Assembly: GCF_036492425.1 (NCBI RefSeq)
Contig: NZ_AP025299.1
Coordinates: 1 to 64,000 of the forward strand
DNA from: Persicobacter psychrovividus
GTDB taxonomy: Bacteria; Bacteroidota; Bacteroidia; Cytophagales; Cyclobacteriaceae
Direction: 5' to 3'
DNA length: 64,000 nucleotides
Translations under genes and position numbers: made by a program
Notes under the pieces: generated by a model
The model's input: the letters and a program-made list of their open reading frames with translations, nothing else
What the model was told of the DNA's origin: nothing
Databases searched by the model: none
Shown: positions 27,401 through 34,353 of the stretch, piece by piece
How positions within the stretch are numbered: the stretch's first letter is position 1
Layout: every line of letters begins with the position of its first letter

Positions 27401-30400
27401 TGGACAGGTCACTTTGACACCATCTCAGATTTCGGGTCTTGGTTTGGGCACAAAAGACAACAGCGGGGTAACGCCAATCTTCACGGTAGATAAAAGTCAT
27501 TTCACGCATACGGGGACCTATCAGGTTACCTTGACGGCGACCGATGGCTCGGGCAATAAAATCACGAAGCAGGTTGGGGTTACGGTAGTCGATACGACCA
27601 AACCGGAGGCAAAAGCGAAGGATATTAAAGTCTATCTGGACAAAGATGGCAAGGTGTCGATTACGCCTCAACAGGTAGACAACGGCTCGACAGACAACAG
27701 CGGCATCGCTCCGATATTGACCTTGGATAAGAAAGATTTCACGGCTCAGAATTTGGGTGTGAATCCAGTGGTGCTTACCGCGACGGATAGTTCTTCGAAC
27801 TTCATGACGGCAAGTGCAACGGTTCAGGTATTGGATAGCATTGCGCCAGTGATGGTGGTTAATCCACTAACCGTTCCATTGGATAAAAATGGACAGGCCA
27901 CTTTGAGCCCATCACAGATTTCGGGTCTTGGTTTGGGCACAAAAGATAACAGTGGCGCAACACCAACATTCACGGTAGATAAAAATCATTTTACGCACAC
28001 GGGAACCTATCAGGTTACCTTGACGGCGACCGATGGCTCGGGCAATAAAATCACGAAGCAGGTTCCGGTAACGGTAGTCGATACGACCAAACCGGAGGCG
28101 AAAGCGAAGGATATTAAAGTCTATCTGGACAAAGACGGCAAGGTATTGATCACGCCTCAACAGGTAGATAATGGCTCGAAAGACAACAGCGGAATAGCTC
28201 CAAAATTGACCTTGGACAAGAAAGATTTCACGTCACAGAATTTGGGTGTGAATCCAGTAGTTTTGACGGCAACAGACAGCTCGAATAATGTGATGACCGC
28301 CAATGCACAAGTTACGGTTTTGGATAGCATCGCGCCTGTTATGAGTACGCATCCACTGACGGTTCCATTGGACAAAAATGGACAGGTCACTTTGAGTCCG
28401 TCTGAGATTTCGGGTCTTGGTTTAGGCACAAAAGATAACAGCGGCGCGACGCCAACATTTACAGTAGATAAAAGTCATTTTACGCATACGGGAACCTATC
28501 AAATTACCTTGACGGCGATCGATGGCTCGGGCAATAAAATCACGAAGCAGGTTCCGGTAACGGTAGTCGATACGACCAAACCGCAAGTGAAAGCGAAAGA
28601 TATCCAAGTCTATTTGGACAAAGATGGTAAGGTATCGATTACGCCTCAACAAGTAGATAATGGCTCGAAAGACAACAGCGGCATCGCTCCAATTTTGACC
28701 TTGGACAAGACAGATTTCACGGCTCAGAATTTGGGTAATAATCCCGTGGTGCTTACCGCAACGGATAGTTCATCGAACTTCATGACGGCGAGTGCAACGG
28801 TTCAAGTTTTGGACAGCATAGCACCAGTGATGGTGGTTAATCCACTAACCGTTCCATTGGATAAAAATGGACAGGTCACTTTGACACCATCTCAGATTTC
28901 GGGTCTTGGTTTGGGCACAAAAGATAACAGTGGCGCGACGCCAACATTCACGGTAGATAAAAGTCATTTCACGCATACGGGGACCTATCAGGTTACCTTG
29001 ACGGCGACCGATGGCTCGGGCAATAAAATCACGAAGCAGGTTGGGGTTACGGTAGTCGATACGACCAAACCGGAGGCAAAAGCGAAGGATATTAAAGTCT
29101 ATTTGGACAAAGACGGCAAGGTCTCGATCACGCCTCAGCAAGTGGACAACGGCTCGAAAGACAATAGCGGGATCGCTCCAATTTTGACCTTGGACAAGAC
29201 CCATTTCACGGCTCAGAATTTGGGCGTGAATCCAGTAGTTTTGACGGCGACGGATAGTTCATCGAACAGTAATTCAGTAACAGCACAAGTTACGGTTTTG
29301 GATAGTATAGCGCCAGTGATGGTGGTTAATCCTCTAACCGTTCCATTGGGTACAAGTGGCGCTGTAACTTTGAGCCCATCTCAGATTTCGGGTCTTGGTT
29401 TGGGCACAAAAGATAATAGCGGCGCGACACCATCATTCACGGTTGATAAAAGCCATTTTACGCATACGGGAACCTACAAGGTTACTTTGACCGCGACCGA
29501 TGGCTCGGGCAATAAAATCACGAAGCAGATTCCGGTAACGGTAATCGATAAGACCAAACCGGAAGCAAAAGCGAAGGATATTAAAGTCTATTTGGATAAA
29601 GATGGCAAGGTGTCGATTACGCCTCAGCAGGTAGATAATGGTTCGACAGACAACAGCGGCATCGCTCCGATATTGACCTTGGATAAGACCCATTTCACGG
29701 CTCAGAATTTGGGTGTGAATCTAGTAGTTTTGACGGCGACGGACAGCTCATCGAACAGTAATTCAGTAACGGCACACGTTACGGTTTTGGATAGCATTGC
29801 GCCGATTATTCATGCTACGGATGTGAAAATCAGTCTTGGTAAAGATGGAAAAGCGCATTTGAGTCCATTGCAGATTGACCGCGGATCGACGGACAATACG
29901 GGTTATCCGCCGATGTTATCGGTGAATAAGGATACTTTCACGCAGGTGGGACGCCACAAAGTAACTTTTACAGTGACGGATCAGCAGGGGAACAAATCGA
30001 GTAAATCGATTGCGGTGGAAGTTATTGACCCATTGGCTCCTGTGGTGCGCACCAAAGATATTACGGTGGCGCTGGATAAAAATGGGCAGGCGAGTATTAC
30101 CCCTGCTCAGGTAGATGCTGGTACGGTAGATAACAATGGGCAAACACCTACTTTGGGGCTGGATCAAACGCAGTTTAATGTGGTGGATTTAGGGCCGAAT
30201 GTGGTTGTGCTGACGGCCATCGACGCGAGTGCAAATATCAGTAAATCGTCTGCCAAGGTGACGGTTATTGATACCCTTGCGCCAATAGCAATTGCCAGGG
30301 ACATTTTGCTGGTGTTGGATAAAAATGGACAGGTCAGCCTGACTCCCGCAATGGTGGATGGCGGTTCCCATGACAACTGCGTGGTCAAGAAACTACAGGT

Positions 30401-31052
30401 TGATCAGCAAAAATTCACAAGCAAGGATGTTCATGCGCACACGCATCAGCTGACGGTAACGGACCAGAGTGGAAATAAAGCCTCGGCGCAGTTTACCGTG
30501 ACGGTGATCGACCCGAAGGCGGTATTGCGGATCACCGATTTTCCTGAACAGATCATGAATGCACAACATTTGGTTCAATTACCCGACCTGAGGGGGACGG
30601 TGCAAGTGATTTCCAAGGATATTCCGAAGGGGACACATTTAGTACAGTTGGCACCCAAGGGCAGTATGGTGAAGGAAAATCACGGTACGGTAACGGTGAA
30701 ATTCAAGTTGGTAGATAACACCACTGGGCAGGTGTACGGTATGGTCGAAGGCAGGTATCCCGTACGTTTCAGTGCGCAGGCCAGTCAGCAGGAATTACAG
30801 TTGCCCAACATGATTACACCGAATAATGACGGGGTGAATGATACCTTTAAAATTCCACACCTGAATGAAATTGAGCAGGTAAGCATGGAGATTTATGACC
30901 GATTTGGGAAGCTGGTGTATGAAAACGCCCACTATCATAATGAGTGGGGGGGTACGGAACGTGGTCCTGGACACCGATCGGAGACCTTCTATTATAAAAT
31001 GACCATTGCCCACCACAAGCCTCAATCGGGTTTTGTGCACGTGGTGAAATAA
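21483..31052 (+). CDS. Giant T9SS-exported repeat adhesin
   Basis: A 3189-residue secreted protein. A signal peptide covers residues 1-37 (ending FLKVYAQ). Residues about 70-560 match the IgGFc-binding-type N-terminal domain of Bacteroidota surface proteins. About 680-1150 hold Calx-beta-like repeats (IEDNDNPPEV, IEDNDVASI, ILDNDETPDA). About 1150-1450 hold cadherin-like/tandem-95 domains (NDFPVASNEGFTIDEGQTV, NHAPVAVDDQQTV). From about 1441 to 3010 there are HYR/Ig-like repeats, including seven nearly identical 163-residue units. The end, LPNMITPNNDGVNDTFKI to the final HVVK, is the gliding-type C-terminal domain, a type B sorting signal for the type IX secretion system. It probably works as a long stalk for attachment to surfaces or glycans. 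The two downstream genes are its usual outer-membrane partners. Confidence 0.92.
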   Translation: MKKKYNATSGQQSLCKGFLLLVLISFYSFLKVYAQESNIHYIPPFFCEKTVDDQAHDYYGKTWKDNRGRTHHEHSVSITADVNEHFAILSTNSASPMTVKMGYYRNGVLVPLKTYTISKSHPERIKLADYKKGADKVQETPIFGDNRKEDFNISDGSGGHHSSKEFKNKDLLLITEKNLTGHVISGGSLVFEAADPMKTFFVNITHLSSPQAGIMASKGEFAAGTNFYTGHIVSGSDNIDGRRNDFISIMALEDGTQVSIENLNGFDFYNPKTKKYDLLHKLNGTPIIMNKGDSYVLGYHFADAMDKTRFPYGVKDVNKANGTHIFTNGKKIVVNSGSWCAGGPRRDQVSSRYGHDIGIDQLVPTNYVGQRYIVARGPGEKAFPAIEQVMVVATKDGSTLKVNGQDYDHGSVKNAGQYWIVTNNQYQGQGTDKYMYIESSFPVYVYQTLAGSNESGHGQNTPGMFLVPRLNCNGAHEVNISYANTLGSPQVRVIARTNKIQYQVNGGAEQYAQNPVKVAETTEAVQGRQGQSADSISWYVFKISPTSKAESIRVWAPDKVSPVNVALTISNKDIGAGGFYSGFGTVPESLTAPDVDLMGVSAHAPKIQINHPSPMYRYEWYKNDSLVSSGMDQSSFQITEPADYRVVALTACGSRTYPSKVISILPNVKLSRDQIHVKEGTDTTFELDLKRVQAYGRDITFDYKLEYGTASDKDISLLTTGHAKISPQDDHFRFNFQINDDRIDEREEVAHLHIFNVKNALTGKRGNELIIPIIIEDNDNPPEVKVMVKKNTVKEGVDSNMNFDISLTDARGKVVSSDRAIKINYVILPTQGAHPATLNDDYDCPAGVRGALTYAPGETAKQLTVAIHDDQIAEFEEGFQLVLSHPINASLKNPNGAGLTNKLVQTVKIEDNDVASIALSAKPVVEGEEVHFKGQVLVNGQPGISDQEISFQCYVKNGTAKMVAHRPASPNGDQDFIATPIESTVKVPPHHTNFDFASYPALVDQTPEPAETFQLIAENYKNADATLSTQTFDAIINDKGAKGDFYVQPVTVMEGQKMVFKVMLTKALGGTMTVHYNLDASQSDGRAQAGNGALTFHKNEVEKTIAINTIDDNKVNAAGSVKLVLTTNSQLMAPAHTDFTGTILDNDETPDAKDDLFSFLETDGGNVYHGNVGDNDLGKSAHPIFTVDATNLQAIQAHGDFKFNADGSFTFKPFKDYFGSTDLHYSLKTNVGTAAAVATIEITDVNDFPVASNEGFTIDEGQTVTKNFKVSGLGDGGIVYKIEKQPKYGKVVITDPKTGEYQFTGAQDVHKQDQFTYSVTDQNGDHAEATITFDVNYVNNHAPVAVDDQQTVESHLATFIKVFQNDKDGDGSDVLKSEIVQFPEKPQHGVVICDASTNYKVEYMSFAGYVGPDKFTYKFMDKKDGKGNQLWSNEATVHLMVEDNTPPVLVTRDTTVYMGTDGKALIDSNLLVKSVTDNSGSPILPKVNPSVLTIVGVTQVQVTATDHANNSVTQPALVLVKDSIPPSLALKGQTHELTANNQFVLSPSLLHQLIVSATDNSGSVDATILPAGAPSGTAFTIKGLSPQSSGIDIGTGITLTGKGDHELIVSVIDGSNNKIEKRVTITLTDKTPPVVVINPLTVPLGTNGAVTLSPSQISGLGLGTKDNSGATPTFTVDKSHFTHTGTYHVTLTATDGSGNKTTKQVPVTVIDTTKPEAKAKDIKVYLDKDGKVTITPQQVDNGSKDNSGIAPILTLDKTDFTSQNLGVNPVVLMATDSSSNFMTASATVQVLDSIVPVMVVNPLTVPLDKNGQVTLSPSQISGLGLGTKDNSGATPTFTVDKSHFTHTGTYKVTLTATDGSGNKITKQVPVTVVDTTKPEAKAKDIKVYLDKDGKVSITPQQVDNGSKDNSGIAPILTLDKTHFTAQNLGVNPVVLTATDSSNNVMTASAQVTVLDSIAPVMVVNPLTVPLDKNGQVTLTPSQISGLGLGTKDNSGVTPIFTVDKSHFTHTGTYQVTLTATDGSGNKITKQVGVTVVDTTKPEAKAKDIKVYLDKDGKVSITPQQVDNGSTDNSGIAPILTLDKKDFTAQNLGVNPVVLTATDSSSNFMTASATVQVLDSIAPVMVVNPLTVPLDKNGQATLSPSQISGLGLGTKDNSGATPTFTVDKNHFTHTGTYQVTLTATDGSGNKITKQVPVTVVDTTKPEAKAKDIKVYLDKDGKVLITPQQVDNGSKDNSGIAPKLTLDKKDFTSQNLGVNPVVLTATDSSNNVMTANAQVTVLDSIAPVMSTHPLTVPLDKNGQVTLSPSEISGLGLGTKDNSGATPTFTVDKSHFTHTGTYQITLTAIDGSGNKITKQVPVTVVDTTKPQVKAKDIQVYLDKDGKVSITPQQVDNGSKDNSGIAPILTLDKTDFTAQNLGNNPVVLTATDSSSNFMTASATVQVLDSIAPVMVVNPLTVPLDKNGQVTLTPSQISGLGLGTKDNSGATPTFTVDKSHFTHTGTYQVTLTATDGSGNKITKQVGVTVVDTTKPEAKAKDIKVYLDKDGKVSITPQQVDNGSKDNSGIAPILTLDKTHFTAQNLGVNPVVLTATDSSSNSNSVTAQVTVLDSIAPVMVVNPLTVPLGTSGAVTLSPSQISGLGLGTKDNSGATPSFTVDKSHFTHTGTYKVTLTATDGSGNKITKQIPVTVIDKTKPEAKAKDIKVYLDKDGKVSITPQQVDNGSTDNSGIAPILTLDKTHFTAQNLGVNLVVLTATDSSSNSNSVTAHVTVLDSIAPIIHATDVKISLGKDGKAHLSPLQIDRGSTDNTGYPPMLSVNKDTFTQVGRHKVTFTVTDQQGNKSSKSIAVEVIDPLAPVVRTKDITVALDKNGQASITPAQVDAGTVDNNGQTPTLGLDQTQFNVVDLGPNVVVLTAIDASANISKSSAKVTVIDTLAPIAIARDILLVLDKNGQVSLTPAMVDGGSHDNCVVKKLQVDQQKFTSKDVHAHTHQLTVTDQSGNKASAQFTVTVIDPKAVLRITDFPEQIMNAQHLVQLPDLRGTVQVISKDIPKGTHLVQLAPKGSMVKENHGTVTVKFKLVDNTTGQVYGMVEGRYPVRFSAQASQQELQLPNMITPNNDGVNDTFKIPHLNEIEQVSMEIYDRFGKLVYENAHYHNEWGGTERGPGHRSETFYYKMTIAHHKPQSGFVHVVK
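26402..29824 (+). repeat. Seven tandem 489-bp repeats inside the adhesin gene
   Basis: The anchor coding for NPLTVPL starts at 26402, 26891, 27380, 27869, 28358, 28847 and 29336, exactly 489 bases apart each time. Each unit codes for two alternating Ig-like domains, one starting NPLTVPL and one KAKDIKVYLDKDGKV. Differences between units are few and patchy: the first and the last unit share GTNGA/GTSGA-type wording, while the inner units have DKNGQ. The last two units end in SSNSNSVTA instead of NFMTASA or NVMTA. Confidence 0.95.
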
Positions 31053-31069
31053 TATATTTGAAGATTTAT

Positions 31070-31102
31070 ACTGGTCGTAGCCATTGGTTGCGACCAGTTT
31101 TT
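31070..31102 (+). terminator. Terminator-like hairpin after the adhesin gene
   Basis: ACTGGTCG and CGACCAGT flank a 13-base loop, followed by a short T run. It may lower expression of the downstream partners relative to the adhesin. Confidence 0.65.
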
Positions 31103-31210
31103 ATATTTCATTATTAACCTTCAGCACGTTATGGAATGATAATTGAAATAGGAAAAAGTTGAAGATGACTTGAAGACATTAAGCAGTCGCATAAATATTT
31201 TCTCAAAACC

Positions 31211-32212
31211 ATGACTCCTATAAGAAAAAGCATTACAATATTAACAGCACTGATCCTGCTGATGTGGGTTCCTGCGCATGCCCAGCGAAAACTGTTGCAG
31301 TCCCAGTATATGGTGAACTATATGCAAGTCAATCCTGCGGTGGTAGGGCTGAACCGTTTTACGGAATTCCGACTCTCGGCCAGGAATCAGTGGGCAGGGG
31401 TGAAAGGTGCACCGACGACCTATTTTGGTGGTCTGAATATGCCGATCAACTACCATAAAACAGCCCATGAAGAAAATCAGGAGCTGTATCAGGATGTGGT
31501 GGGCTATGATGAACGCCCGCACCACGGCTTCGGAATTTCCGCCATGAACGATCAGGTGGGGGTTATCGAGCAGGTCCGTGCCTATGGAACTTACGCTTAT
31601 CACCTGCAACTTACACCCAAAATTATGCTCTCCACAGGGCTTTCCATCGGGGTAATCAATACCCATGTCAATCGTGATGAGATCGTACTTTACGATAAAA
31701 ATGATACTGCGGTGGATGAAATTCAGGATGCCGCCCGTGCCGATTTGCAGGTGGGATTCTGGTTGCATTCGATCAATTGGTTCGCTGGCTTCTCCACCTT
31801 CGAGATCAACAGAAACAATGATTTTGGCAAGAAAGATGTGCGTGTTCACCCAGCGTATTACCTCACGGGTGGTTACCGTTTTGTGCTTAGCCGTGATATC
31901 GATTTTATCCCTTCAGTAATGGTCCGTTCAGCAAGTTTGGAGGAAAATGCCCTTGATTATAACTTAAAAGTACGTTATCAGTCCATTCTTTGGGCAGGGC
32001 TTTCCATGCGTGGGGTCAATTATGGGTTTGATCCGAGCGAGTTGGTATTCCTTTGCGGGGCCGATCTGCGTAATGGCATCACTTTCGCTTATTCTTACGA
32101 CTATCAAATGTCGGAAATCAAAACCGTATCGCACGGATCGCATGAATTTACCGTCGGCTATGCCCTTCGGGGAAAAAGACAAAGAAGACTTAACCGCAGA
32201 AATTTCTGGTAA
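31211..32212 (+). CDS. PorP/SprF family outer-membrane protein
   Basis: A 333-residue protein with a signal peptide (to about residue 24, WVPAHAQ) and a PorP/SprF-type beta-barrel. The opening LLQSQYMVNYMQVNPAVVG and NQWAGVKGAPTTYFGG are the family's landmarks, and the C-terminal part ends with YDYQMSEIKTVSHGSHEFTV. Proteins of this family work with the type IX system and hold or pass on adhesins with a type B sorting domain, as SprF does for SprB. The adhesin directly upstream is the likely client. The stop codon overlaps the next start (TAATG). Confidence 0.92.
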   Translation: MTPIRKSITILTALILLMWVPAHAQRKLLQSQYMVNYMQVNPAVVGLNRFTEFRLSARNQWAGVKGAPTTYFGGLNMPINYHKTAHEENQELYQDVVGYDERPHHGFGISAMNDQVGVIEQVRAYGTYAYHLQLTPKIMLSTGLSIGVINTHVNRDEIVLYDKNDTAVDEIQDAARADLQVGFWLHSINWFAGFSTFEINRNNDFGKKDVRVHPAYYLTGGYRFVLSRDIDFIPSVMVRSASLEENALDYNLKVRYQSILWAGLSMRGVNYGFDPSELVFLCGADLRNGITFAYSYDYQMSEIKTVSHGSHEFTVGYALRGKRQRRLNRRNFW

Positions 32213-34071
32213 TGAACTCATTTTTAAAACTTTCAGGGGCAAGCCTTTTGCTGATTTTCAGCCTGCAGGCCAATGCCCAGATCAAAAAAGCCGAAGCACT
32301 TTTCGATCAGGATCAGTATGCTGAGGCGGTGCCTTATTTTCAGCAGGCACTTGAAAAAAACGATAAAGCAGCGATACGTTATGAGTTGGCTGTCTGCTAT
32401 TTGAAAGACAACCAGCCGCAACAAGCCCTCGAACTTTTCGAGCAGTTGCTGCAAAAAGGGGCGCATAAAAAATTGCCTTTATTGCAGTTTGATTATGCAC
32501 AGTGCTTACAAAAAGTCGGGGAGCAGAAGTTGTCTAAAGTTGCTTATGCGCAGTTTTTACAAACCATAGAAGACCACCGGGTGCCACTCGAAAATCACAA
32601 TGATCTAAAAGAAGCCGTGGCAATTGCGCGACGTGCGCTGGAGCCCAAGCAGGGTGAAGTAGCAGATTCCTTGCGGTATTCCACCACGCATTTTCATGAA
32701 CTTGAAGAGCTTGGGCAGGGCTATGGTCGATTTTCACCGAGCCTGTTGCCAGGCCGAGCGTCCTTTATGGCGCATAAAGAAAAGGAAAGTGGAGAAAATG
32801 CCTATCGTTCTTTTGTGCTGAACAATAAAAAATGGCAAATGTCTGATGTTTCGCTGCCCAGTGTAGCGGTAGAAAATCATCAGGGGGGTGGGTGTCTGAG
32901 CCCTGACGGGAACACCTTTTACTTTGTCAAAAGGGCAAAACGAAAGCCGAGTCAGATTTATATTGCCCACAAAAAGAATGGACAGTGGCAGAAAGCCAAA
33001 GTGATGCGGGACCTGATCAATGACCCATATTATGATAATATTTCACCACAGCTTTCACCGACAGGCGATACCTTGTTTTTTGCAAGTAACCGCCCACAGG
33101 GAAAAGGAAAATTTGATATTTATTTCGCACGAAAAGGGAAAAATGACCACTGGGGTAGAGCGCATAATCTGTCGGCAGTGAACACCGAGGGAAATGAAAT
33201 CAATCCGTTTTTCGATGGGAAGTATCAGCAGTTGGTATTCTCAAGCGACGGATATGGGGGAATGGGCGGATACGACATGTTCGTTTATCGTCCGAAAGAA
33301 GATGTGGTGGCCAATCTTGGCGCTCCCTATAACAGTGAAAATGATGATTGCAAGCTCGCAGTATTGCGCTCACAGGAACGGGTGATTTTCAATTCAAACC
33401 GAACGGCTGTGGAAGGCTTCAAATTGTATGAAGCAGATTTGTTCCGCATCATCGACAGTCTGATTGTCCGTGGACGCGTGCTCGATTCACTGGCTCAGGC
33501 ACCAATGATGGCCAAGCTGACTTTTACCCTGCAAAATGCACAACATGAGGATTCGCTGGTCAACATTAATCTGACCACAGATTCTACTGGGGCTTTTGAA
33601 TTCAAACTGCCCAAAGCCGTGCGTCAGTATGCAATTGTTGCTTCTGCAGATGGTTATGTGACTAAATTGGATACCCTGAAAACACAGGCTTCAGACACTT
33701 TGGTGAATCAGCTCATTGAGTTGTCGCCTGTTATTCCTGATGCTTTCGATGAACGCATTTATTTCGATTTCGATAAAAATACGATCAAGCAGGTATATGT
33801 AAAAGACCTTCAGGACTTGATGGATTTCTTACAGAAACGACCAAACATCAATATTGAAGTTCAGGGATACACCGACAGTTATGGCTCGAAAGCCTATAAC
33901 ATCAAACTTGGTGAACGCCGTGCGAAAGCAGTGCAAAAATATCTGGTCGAACATGGGGTAGATCCAGCTAAATTGACCACCAAGTCATTTGGGGAGGATC
34001 ATCCGTTTGAGTCTAACAAAACACTCAAAGGACGAAAGGCCAACCGCCGCGTTGAATTTGATATCAAATAA
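32212..34071 (+). CDS. OmpA-family protein with TPR and WD40-like repeats
   Basis: A 619-residue envelope protein. After a signal peptide (about residues 1-22, ending LQANAQ) come TPR helices (about 25-140, YAEAVPYFQQALEKN). A PD40/WD40-like propeller part follows (about 220-400, SPQLSPTGDTLFFASNRPQG), then a carboxypeptidase-regulatory-like domain, and an OmpA domain at the end. In the OmpA domain IYFDFDKNTI, VQGYTDSYGSKAYNIKLGE and GRKANRRVEF mark peptidoglycan binding. This SprE/PorE-like arrangement is typical of adhesin-PorP-OmpA triads. It is translationally coupled to the PorP gene (one-base overlap). It probably ties the adhesin apparatus to the cell wall. Confidence 0.92.
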   Translation: MNSFLKLSGASLLLIFSLQANAQIKKAEALFDQDQYAEAVPYFQQALEKNDKAAIRYELAVCYLKDNQPQQALELFEQLLQKGAHKKLPLLQFDYAQCLQKVGEQKLSKVAYAQFLQTIEDHRVPLENHNDLKEAVAIARRALEPKQGEVADSLRYSTTHFHELEELGQGYGRFSPSLLPGRASFMAHKEKESGENAYRSFVLNNKKWQMSDVSLPSVAVENHQGGGCLSPDGNTFYFVKRAKRKPSQIYIAHKKNGQWQKAKVMRDLINDPYYDNISPQLSPTGDTLFFASNRPQGKGKFDIYFARKGKNDHWGRAHNLSAVNTEGNEINPFFDGKYQQLVFSSDGYGGMGGYDMFVYRPKEDVVANLGAPYNSENDDCKLAVLRSQERVIFNSNRTAVEGFKLYEADLFRIIDSLIVRGRVLDSLAQAPMMAKLTFTLQNAQHEDSLVNINLTTDSTGAFEFKLPKAVRQYAIVASADGYVTKLDTLKTQASDTLVNQLIELSPVIPDAFDERIYFDFDKNTIKQVYVKDLQDLMDFLQKRPNINIEVQGYTDSYGSKAYNIKLGERRAKAVQKYLVEHGVDPAKLTTKSFGEDHPFESNKTLKGRKANRRVEFDIK

Positions 34072-34100
34072 TCAAAAGCAGAAACATAAAAGCTTGAAAA

Positions 34101-34127
34101 GCAACCCTATTAGGGGTTGCTTTTTTT
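34101..34127 (+). terminator. Terminator of the adhesin operon
   Basis: GCAACCCTATTAGGGGTTGC forms a tight stem-loop followed by seven T, 30 bases after the OmpA stop codon. Confidence 0.92.
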
Positions 34128-34353
34128 GTCCAAAAAGGAAATGGGTCGTGTAAGCCTGCTCAACAGTCGCCTAATATTATATCCACAGATTACATTTTGT
34201 CGCCATCGTCCTTTTGGATTCAAGGGATTCCTTCATCAAAAAATTAGGGGTAATTTGGGGTTCTGCCAGTCGTTTGTCGCTGATAATCAGCGGATCGCAT
34301 CCAGCTCCTCATCAGTAACAAACACTCACAGTTTAATCTTGGTTCCTTACTGA

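Noticed and set aside
27378-29693. Series of similar minus-strand open frames opposite the adhesin repeats
   Set aside because: They recur with the 489-bp period and mirror the plus-strand repeat. Their Arg/Ile-rich translations are shadows of it.
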